The notes beneath the pieces are model-generated. The model saw only the letters and a list, made by a program, of their open reading frames with translations. It did no database searches and was not told the origin of the DNA. From Methyloterricola oryzae (GTDB lineage: Bacteria > Pseudomonadota > Gammaproteobacteria > Methylococcales > Methylococcaceae), in NCBI RefSeq assembly GCF_000934725.1, contig NZ_JYNS01000009.1, positions 62,001 to 126,000 on the forward strand: 64,000 nt of DNA. The letters run 5' to 3'. How positions within the stretch are numbered: position 1 is the first letter of the stretch; each line of letters starts with the position of its first letter. A program made the position numbers and the translations under genes. Below, in pieces: positions 56,366 to 64,000 of the stretch.

Positions 56366-57553
56366 ATGTTGTCGCAAGACCGTTGGTTGTTGCCGGAAGG
56401 CATCGAGGAAGTTTTGCCGGCCGAAGCCCGGCGGCTCGAGGTCCTGCGGCGCAAGGTGCTGGATATGTTCGCCGCATGGGGCTACCAGCAGGTCATCCCG
56501 CCCTTCATCGAATACATCGAATCCCTGCTGACAGGAACCGGCCACGCCTTGGACCTGCAGACCTTCAAGCTGATCGATCAGATGTCCGGCCGGCTCCTGG
56601 GCGTGCGCGCCGACATGACCCCGCAGGTGGCGCGCATCGATGCCCGCAACGCCCTGCAGGATGTGCCGGCGCGCCTGTGTTACCTGGGAACCGTGCTGCA
56701 TACCCAGTCGGACCATCTGGAGCGTTCGCGCAGTCCCATGCAGGTGGGTGCGGAACTGTACGGTCATGACGGCGCCGCCAGCGATCTGGAGATCATCCGC
56801 CTCATGCTGGAGATGTTCCATGTCGCCGCCATCGAACGCGTTTTCCTGGATCTCGGTCACGTGGGCGTATATCGCGGCCTGGTGCGGCAGGCGGGATTGG
56901 ACGGCCAGCAGGAATCGGATCTGTTCGACATCCTGCAGCGCAAGGCCTATCCGGAGTTGGACGAGTTTCTCGGCGCCACGTCGGTGCCGGAGGGCTGCGC
57001 GGACATGCTCGGCGCCCTCATCGATCTGAATGGGGGGCTCGAGGTCCTGAGCGCGGCGCGGCAGAGGCTCGCCGCGGCGGAGCCCGAGGTGCATTGCGCC
57101 CTGGACAATCTGGAACTGATCGCTACCAGTCTGGCGCAGGCTTTTCCCGACCTGCCCATCCACTTTGACTTGGCGGAGCTGCGGGGTTACCACTATCAGA
57201 CCGGGGTGGTTTTCGCCGCCTTCGTGGAAGGCTACGGCCGCGAGGTCGCGAGGGGTGGACGCTACGACGAGATCGGGAAGGTTTTCGGAAAGGCGCGTCC
57301 CGCGACCGGCTTCAGCGCGGATTTGAAGATCCTCGCGCGCCTGGGGCAGGTTGCCGATGAACCGCTGGAGCCGGTGTTTGCCCCTGCGGTGGACGATCCC
57401 GCCTTGGCCGATGCGGTGCGTGCGCTGAGGTCGCAGGGCCAGGTGGTGATCCAGGAACTCGAAGGCCAGCGGGTCGATGCCGCCGCCCTGGGTTGCCGAT
57501 ACCGCCTCGAACGTGGTCCGCGTGGCTGGGACAGGGTCGCGCTGGACGCCTGA
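56366..57553 (+). CDS. hisZ: HisZ, ATP phosphoribosyltransferase regulatory subunit
   Basis: 395 residues from ATG 56366; the longer frame overlaps hflC. HisRS-like fold (TGTGHALDLQTFKLIDQMSG, RADMTPQVARIDA) without the tRNA anticodon domain. It partners short-form HisG, encoded elsewhere, to start histidine synthesis. hisZ before purA is typical. Confidence 0.95.
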   Translation: MLSQDRWLLPEGIEEVLPAEARRLEVLRRKVLDMFAAWGYQQVIPPFIEYIESLLTGTGHALDLQTFKLIDQMSGRLLGVRADMTPQVARIDARNALQDVPARLCYLGTVLHTQSDHLERSRSPMQVGAELYGHDGAASDLEIIRLMLEMFHVAAIERVFLDLGHVGVYRGLVRQAGLDGQQESDLFDILQRKAYPELDEFLGATSVPEGCADMLGALIDLNGGLEVLSAARQRLAAAEPEVHCALDNLELIATSLAQAFPDLPIHFDLAELRGYHYQTGVVFAAFVEGYGREVARGGRYDEIGKVFGKARPATGFSADLKILARLGQVADEPLEPVFAPAVDDPALADAVRALRSQGQVVIQELEGQRVDAAALGCRYRLERGPRGWDRVALDA

Positions 57554-58888
<1,335 letters not shown>

Positions 58889-58895
58889 ACCTGGC

Positions 58896-58910
58896 GAGGC
58901 GCGCCGCCTC
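58896..58910 (+). terminator. Hairpin after purA
   Basis: GAGGCG (58896-58901) pairs with CGCCTC (58905-58910) around CGC, 8 bases after the stop. There is no T-run, so termination strength is uncertain. Confidence 0.45.
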
Positions 58911-59939
58911 TACCGGGTGATTGGAGACTGGCGCCTTCGTTGTCTGAGGGCGCCGTAGCAATTTTTGGCCGCTGCGCCTCCCCTTAATGACCCCGGCGGC
59001 TGACCAGGCCTCATAGCTCCCCGCCTTATACCTTCGGCCGACCTGAAGGCCGCAGCACGACCGTTCCAGGCTGACGCGGTCCTACGCGGAATCTGCGCCA
59101 GCCCCATTTCACCATTCTGACAAGCAACAGCGCATCAACACCTGCGTACTGGCAGGCATGCGTGCGTGCGGACAACCCGCGATCCGGTGCGTTGACATGC
59201 CATGAACGCATAAGCACCGATGTCCAAGCAACGGTCGACATAGCAAGGCGATACGAGTGAGGAATTTGTGTAGATGCCGCCGCTAGACGCTGCGTGACCG
59301 GGACTTTGGTGGTTGAGGTAACGCCAGCAGGCTGAGTACATTGCTTATGGGTGGGAGGTAAGGTATTAAGAACAGAATATCAAGGTTATACATATTTAAT
59401 TCAATTATTTATTGACCAATTCGGCGTGCTTTTTGTTTCTCCGATTATAAGGTATTGGCGTATTTCTGATGGTTATGTTTTGATAATCGTAGGGTCCTCG
59501 TTGCTCTGGGTTAAATGGATAAAATAAGGAGTGTGAGTACCACTATATAACCTGTTTATTGAGTTATTTCACTCAGTTACTCCATCTGATCTAGTGGATT
59601 GATCTGTAGTAAGTTTATTGATTTCAGGGATATGCGACAGAGTTTTGCGTATGGCCCGAATCGTGCTCATTACTCGTGGCGGGTGAGGGGGTAACCGGAT
59701 GTATGAAATTGCTTGGTTTGAATAGCAGGTTGCTTGTGTTTGACGCGGCCAATCTCTGCCTATCCAGACCAAGAATTTCGTCCCTCTCCCGTGTTTTGGC
59801 AGGGGCTCCCGGTCATAGGCCGGTAGTGCCCGTTCCGTGACAGGACTGACCGCAAGTCTGACTTGCAGAGCCAACGCGCCGCGTGCAAAGGGATGCTGCA
59901 GGCGGCGCCCACTAGAATGCACCAGCATAGGAGAACAGA
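58911..59939. other. Gene-free 1-kb stretch with AT-rich core
   Basis: No open frame has gene character. The left part is of normal composition. The part from about 59340 to 59720 is clearly AT-rich compared with everything around it and holds a small inverted repeat TGAGT/ACTCA (59570-59585). It separates housekeeping genes from the secreted-protein genes to the right. It may hold the promoter of the gene at 59940 or be a remnant of inserted DNA; I see no transposase remnant. Confidence 0.5.
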
Positions 59940-60854
59940 ATGTACGTATTGAATCATCGGAACCGAATTGCGCTGACGGCCGCCGCGGCGATGCTCGGCG
60001 GCCTGTCCAGCCAGGCGGCTAACGCGGAGTTGCAGGCGCGGGATCTCGACGGCAATGCCAGCACCACCGAGGCTTTCTACGACACCGCACTCAATTTGAC
60101 GTGGGTCGCAAATGGCAATTTGTTCAAGACCCAGTACGACGCCAATCCCAATATCATCCAGGACATGATAGCCGGGGCGCCGGTCATGCCCGATCAGTTC
60201 AGTTCGGACCCGAGCGGCAACCACGTCTATACGGCCGATGACTGGAGCGACCCCAATGGAGCCGGTAGCGGCACTCCCGGCGTCAATGGCGCGATGAACG
60301 GGTTTGGCGCCAATGCCTGGGTCAGTTATCTCAACAGCACCCAATACGGCGGCGTGTCGAGCTGGACGCTCCCGAAAGTAACACCCAGGAACGGCACGGA
60401 GTTTGACTTTAATTCGAGTGGGTTGTACGACGGTACTACCGACAGCGGATACCGTATCGAAAGCACGACCAACCCGCTCTCCCACCTGTATTACGTCACT
60501 CTGGGTAATAAAGCTGCGGTCGACCTGTCCGGCAACGAAGCCCCCGGCGGCGGACTGCTGAATTCAGGGCCATTCACGAACCTGCAAAATGCCGGATATT
60601 GGTATGGTACTGCAGCGCCCACTGATCCGTTTACATCGTGGTTCTTCAGCAACTTTGACGGTTCCGCCAACGCATCCGGCGACAACCTGTTTTCCGTCAA
60701 CTTTGCCTTGGCCGTGGCCGCTGGGGACGTTGCGGCAGGCCCGGGTGGTCCTGGACCCGCTCCGGTTCCGGTTCCGGCTGCCGTTTGGTTGCTGAGCAGC
60801 GCCCTCGCCGGGCTGGGTATTCTGGGTCGTAGGAAAACCGCCCCAGTGGCCTGA
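59940..60854 (+). CDS. Secreted DUF1566 protein with VPLPA-type C-terminal sorting signal
   Basis: 304 residues after AGGAGA. Signal peptide ends QAANA. The DUF1566 part is a diverged paralogue of those at 23532 and 24714 (DTALNLTWVANGNLFKTQY, GFGANAWVSYLN, SWTLPKVTPRNG, YWYGTAAPTDP). In place of the Ig-like domain it ends with a PGPAPVPV linker, then VPAAVWLLSSALAGLGILG and a basic tail RRK. That is the tripartite form of PEP-CTERM/VPLPA-CTERM signals, processed by exosortases. No exosortase is in the window. Confidence 0.88.
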   Translation: MYVLNHRNRIALTAAAAMLGGLSSQAANAELQARDLDGNASTTEAFYDTALNLTWVANGNLFKTQYDANPNIIQDMIAGAPVMPDQFSSDPSGNHVYTADDWSDPNGAGSGTPGVNGAMNGFGANAWVSYLNSTQYGGVSSWTLPKVTPRNGTEFDFNSSGLYDGTTDSGYRIESTTNPLSHLYYVTLGNKAAVDLSGNEAPGGGLLNSGPFTNLQNAGYWYGTAAPTDPFTSWFFSNFDGSANASGDNLFSVNFALAVAAGDVAAGPGGPGPAPVPVPAAVWLLSSALAGLGILGRRKTAPVA

Positions 60855-60945
60855 TACGCCACAGGATGGGGTTGAGGGGCGGGGGAGCGGGACGCTCTCG
60901 CGGCGTTTGCGACACTCACTCCGTGCCCCCTGTCCCTATTTGCCG

Positions 60946-60980
60946 GTCGCTCTCGGTGATGAGAGCGACTGTGCTGTCTT
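60946..60980 (+). terminator. Terminator after the VPLPA protein gene
   Basis: GTCGCTCTC (60946-60954) pairs perfectly with GAGAGCGAC (60961-60969) around GGTGAT, followed by a T-rich tail (TGTGCTGTCTTTTC). It isolates the DUF1566 gene from the next gene. Confidence 0.75.
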
Positions 60981-61080
60981 TTCTGGCTCCCGGCGCGATC
61001 GCGCTTTGATGCCCGGACGTCGCGGCTAGGCACGAGGCCACAACAGTGTCTTGCCCTGGTGACCTATGTGGAGATTTTCA

Positions 61081-62712
61081 ATGAACCGGCCAGTCTGCCA
61101 CTTGCGGGCCGCTATCCGCCTGATGTTGTTTTGCGCGTCCGTCGGCGCCGCCGAGGCGGCTTGGCTGAAAGCTTACGGACCCGATCATGATGCTACCGGC
61201 TTCAGTGTGCGTCACTCACCCCTGGGCGATTACCATTTGACTGGAGTCTCCAATTCCAGAGAGTTTTTGGCCAAGATTGACGCCGATGGGCGCTTCCTCT
61301 GGGGCAGGCGTTTTGAGGCCCCGGTGCGCGTGGAAACAGCGCCATCCAATGCCAGGCCGCCGTACCAGCACATGTTCTCGGTGCCGGCCAGGCGCAATTC
61401 TCAAGCCTTCGCCTGGGGCAAGTTGCGCGTCAATGCAAAAACCGGCGCGATCAAGAAGATATTTTCCAAGACGATGGATACTGCCATGGACGGGAACTTT
61501 GTCCTGCAAGCGGTCGCATCGCCGGCATCCAGTCTGCACTCGGGCTATGTCATTACCGGTTCGCTGAATTCCAACTGGCGTGGCGGTCCCGACGTTGCCG
61601 GCGGCGACGTGGCCGTCGCCAAGGTCAATGCCGAGACCGGGGCATTGGACTGGAGCCGCGTGCTCGGCACGGATCTGGGTGGCCTCAAGCCCTCATCGGA
61701 CAAGGTGTTCCCCTTAGTCACGCAGGTCGGGGGCACGCTCTATTATTCGTTCTCCATGAGCCTCCTGGACAGTGCCGCCGGGGCGAACCCGGCCAAACTC
61801 TGGTCCTTTATCGGGAAGCTCGATGCGAAGACCGGGGCGCTGGTCGGGACTCCGGTCATCTTTGACGGGGTCAATGTCTCCCATTCCAGCCTCCCTGACG
61901 GCAGCGTGCTTGCTTACGGCAAGGCCCTGAACACGGCTACGCGCCAACTGGACCTCGTGCTCGTCAAACTCAACAAGGACTTGAAATATGAATGGGGTAA
62001 ATCCTACGCCAGCGCCAGCGGCGAAATCATGGATTTGTCCACCGGCGGGAATCTCACCCGCAGAAGTGGGGAAATCGAACTCACCGGCAGCCATTTTCTG
62101 AGTCTCGCGACAGCCGAGAATTACCCGGTGGCAGTAAGGGTCGGCGCAGCAGACGGCTCTATCGTGGCGCAAAAGGAATGGCGCCTTAGAGCCGCTTCAG
62201 CCCTCGACATACTGGCCCCGTCCACGATCAAGAAGCCCGTTACGGACTTTGACCTCATGCAAGGTTCGATCGAGAGCGCCCAACCCGGAGTCCGGGATAT
62301 CGTATTCGGGAAGCTCGATGCCGACCTGGTAACGTCATGGGTGCGCTCGATCCCCGGTGCCGCCGTCAGCAAAGGGGCGGTCAGTTCGTGGCGACTATCC
62401 CCCAACGAAACCCGCGGCTCGTTCAGGGTCTGGGGAATTACCAGCGCCTTTGGAGCAGGGGGGGATCACCTGTTGTTGGGCCAGGTGGACAAGCATGGAA
62501 ATATTCCGGGATGTTCCTATGTGCAGGAGGAGGCAACATTGGAGATCACGCCCGATATCCTCGCGCGAGAATTTGATTTCAACGCCTTGATACGGGCGGC
62601 AAGCATGTTGCACGATCAGGGCAGGCTGCCCACGGGTGTCAAGGATTACGGCGGCGTAAACTTGCGCACCAAAACCTATAGACTCGGTGCGACCGCCGTG
62701 TGCGGAAAATAG
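61081..62712 (+). CDS. Secreted propeller-like protein of unknown function
   Basis: 543 residues from ATG 61081, with GGAG nine bases upstream; an in-frame ATG at 61066 is possible. Signal peptide ends GAAEA. Repeated units such as VNAKTGAIKK, VNAETGALDW, LDAKTGALVG and LVLVKLNKDLKYEWGKSY are typical of beta-propeller repeats (PQQ-like or similar) with about seven blades. Two cysteines near the end (GCSYVQ and VCGK) may pair. No cofactor-binding residues or catalytic motif are evident to me. Neighbours suggest a surface or periplasmic protein. Confidence 0.72.
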   Translation: MNRPVCHLRAAIRLMLFCASVGAAEAAWLKAYGPDHDATGFSVRHSPLGDYHLTGVSNSREFLAKIDADGRFLWGRRFEAPVRVETAPSNARPPYQHMFSVPARRNSQAFAWGKLRVNAKTGAIKKIFSKTMDTAMDGNFVLQAVASPASSLHSGYVITGSLNSNWRGGPDVAGGDVAVAKVNAETGALDWSRVLGTDLGGLKPSSDKVFPLVTQVGGTLYYSFSMSLLDSAAGANPAKLWSFIGKLDAKTGALVGTPVIFDGVNVSHSSLPDGSVLAYGKALNTATRQLDLVLVKLNKDLKYEWGKSYASASGEIMDLSTGGNLTRRSGEIELTGSHFLSLATAENYPVAVRVGAADGSIVAQKEWRLRAASALDILAPSTIKKPVTDFDLMQGSIESAQPGVRDIVFGKLDADLVTSWVRSIPGAAVSKGAVSSWRLSPNETRGSFRVWGITSAFGAGGDHLLLGQVDKHGNIPGCSYVQEEATLEITPDILAREFDFNALIRAASMLHDQGRLPTGVKDYGGVNLRTKTYRLGATAVCGK

Positions 62713-62869
62713 GATTCCCGATCGGCTTGCGCTTGTTCATCCCTCTCGCACCCATGGCCTCGATCTTCTATGCGTTTCCAGACTGGCAACTATAATAACC
62801 TCGTCGCGCCTGGGGTTGGCTGCCGGCCTCTGTTCGCGTCTTCAATTGAGGAAGCAGGAGATATCAGCC

Positions 62870-64000
62870 ATGAGTGTGCAGGAGCAGGCAAACGGACGCC
62901 AGTTTCGGGTCGGGTTTCACTTTTCCCTTCTGATCGCGATTTTCCTGGCCGGATTCGCAATCTACGGTTATCTGTCGATGGGGGCGCTACGCGAACTACA
63001 GGTCAACGGCCCGGTGTACCAGCGGGTGGTGCAAGGCAAGGACCTGATCGCTGACATCCTGCCTCCGCCGGAGTACATCATCGAGTCCTACCTGGTGGCC
63101 TTGCAGATCGAACGGGCGGCATCGGCCGAGGAGCGTCAGGCCCTGGTCGAGCGGCTCAAACATCTGCAGACGGAGTACCAGGAACGCCACCGCTACTGGG
63201 AAGGTCAGGAACTTGACGCCGCGACCCGCCAGCACTTTCTGGAGGCGAGCCACCGTGCGGTGGAGGATTATTATCTCGCCGCCTTTGACCGCTACATTCC
63301 GGCTATTCTGCGCGGCGACCGGGCTGCTGCCAGCCAAGCGCTGGATGCCATGTCGCGCGCCTATCAGCAGCACCGCGCGGAGGTGGATCAGGTGGTGGAG
63401 ATGGCCAATGCGCACAATGCGGAAAGCGAGGCTTACGCCAACGGGCGCATCGATTCCACCTACATCCTTCTCGCGAGCGTGCTGGCTTTGGCCACGGCGG
63501 TCGGTTGCAGCCACGGCGTGTGGCTGGCGCGCTATTTCGGCGGCAAGCTGAAAGAGATCAACCTGGGCGTGATCATTGCGGGGCGCATCGGACGCGGTGA
63601 TTTTTCCGGCATCATTCCGCCCAGCGATGACCCGCACGGGCTGATGAACGCCCTGCGCCAGATGCAGGAAAACATCGGCCTGCTGGTCAGCAGCGCCTTG
63701 CAGCTTTCGGAAGGCGCGGCGCGGGGAAACCTGAGCTTCAGGGCTGATGACAGCAAGTTGCAGGGGGATTACCGCAAGATCCTGCAGGGCATGAACCAGA
63801 CCCTGGATGCCATCGTCGGCCCGTTGTCACAGGCGGCCGAGTGCATCGACGGCATTGCCCGCGGGGACTTGCCCGAAAAGATTCAAAACGCGTTTCCAGG
63901 GGATTTCGACCGGCTGAGAAGCAACCTGAACCAGGCCATCGACAACGTCAACGCGCTGATCGGGGACGCCCTGGCCCTTTCCGGCGCGGCCGTGGCAGGT
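62870..64000 (+). CDS. Membrane receptor with multiple HAMP domains, probably a chemoreceptor, 3' partial
   Basis: 377 residues are visible from ATG 62870 (AGGAG upstream) and the frame is open at the window end. Membrane helices at about 14-37 and 195-217 enclose a helical periplasmic domain with tryptophan- and His-containing helices (RHRYWEGQELDAATRQHF). The cytoplasmic part begins a series of HAMP-like units (GRIGRGDFSG, EGAARGNLSFRA, DGIARGDLPEKI), so at least three are in tandem. The signalling domain lies beyond the window; a methyl-accepting chemotaxis protein is most likely, a histidine kinase or cyclase is possible. A TATAAT box is at 62791-62796 with no clear -35. Confidence 0.85.
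   Translation, partial: MSVQEQANGRQFRVGFHFSLLIAIFLAGFAIYGYLSMGALRELQVNGPVYQRVVQGKDLIADILPPPEYIIESYLVALQIERAASAEERQALVERLKHLQTEYQERHRYWEGQELDAATRQHFLEASHRAVEDYYLAAFDRYIPAILRGDRAAASQALDAMSRAYQQHRAEVDQVVEMANAHNAESEAYANGRIDSTYILLASVLALATAVGCSHGVWLARYFGGKLKEINLGVIIAGRIGRGDFSGIIPPSDDPHGLMNALRQMQENIGLLVSSALQLSEGAARGNLSFRADDSKLQGDYRKILQGMNQTLDAIVGPLSQAAECIDGIARGDLPEKIQNAFPGDFDRLRSNLNQAIDNVNALIGDALALSGAAVAG

Noticed and set aside
58911-59939. tRNA gene, insertion sequence or attachment site in the gene-free stretch
   Set aside because: I found no cloverleaf, no CCA-end T-loop, no transposase remnant and no long flanking repeats.
62996-63637. Minus-strand frame near the right end
   Set aside because: Antisense to the receptor gene, which has a good ribosome site, membrane helices and HAMP-like units.

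Overview
The window is GC-rich bacterial DNA with gene orders typical of Gammaproteobacteria: hrcA-grpE-dnaK-dnaJ, dapB-carA-carB-greA, rlmE-ftsH-glmM and hfq-hflX-hflK-hflC-hisZ-purA. REP-like palindromes with a GTTCCCACGC core, many secreted c-type cytochromes, DUF3570/DUF4266 proteins and a VPLPA-type sorting signal would fit a member of the Methylococcales or a relative. That placement is inference; no methane oxidation gene is in view.

Layout. (1) 1-9045: a two-partner secretion locus. It runs from a 5'-truncated TpsB transporter through an exported TPR-CHAT (caspase-like) protein, an exported trypsin-like protease and a small exported protein to a repeat-bearing TpsA exoprotein. (2) 9052-10755: a convergent L,D-transpeptidase. 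(3) 10854-17266: a SUF iron-sulfur operon (sufR-like regulator, sufB, C, D, S, U and a Rieske ferredoxin) with a recognisable promoter and operator. (4) 17.3-32.8 kb: an accessory region made almost wholly of exported or membrane proteins. It holds an STN-HEAT protein, a lipoprotein with a large outer-membrane barrel, two DUF1566 paralogues, an MFS-spermidine synthase fusion, three c-type cytochromes and three paralogous secreted proteins. A paralogous pair of small membrane proteins sharing a TAWTG motif brackets it. (5) 32.9-58.9 kb: conserved housekeeping genes (recN, nadK, bfr, the heat-shock operon under a CIRCE element, dapB, carAB, greA, yhbY, rlmE, ftsH, glmM, gloA, hfq, hflX, hflKC, hisZ, purA). 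(6) 58.9-59.9 kb: a gene-free stretch with an AT-rich core. (7) 59.9-64 kb: a third DUF1566 paralogue with a VPLPA-type sorting signal, a propeller-like secreted protein, and a multi-HAMP receptor cut by the window end.

Three points look most worth following. The first locus pairs an exported caspase-fold protein with a trypsin-like protease whose apparent zymogen junction has Asp at P1, beside a two-partner secretion system. Four secreted proteins of the accessory region are each predicted to begin with histidine after signal-peptide removal, as in histidine-brace copper proteins. The two TAWTG membrane proteins flank that region in opposite orientations, one of them with a likely ATT start codon and the other behind a leader with alternative hairpins.
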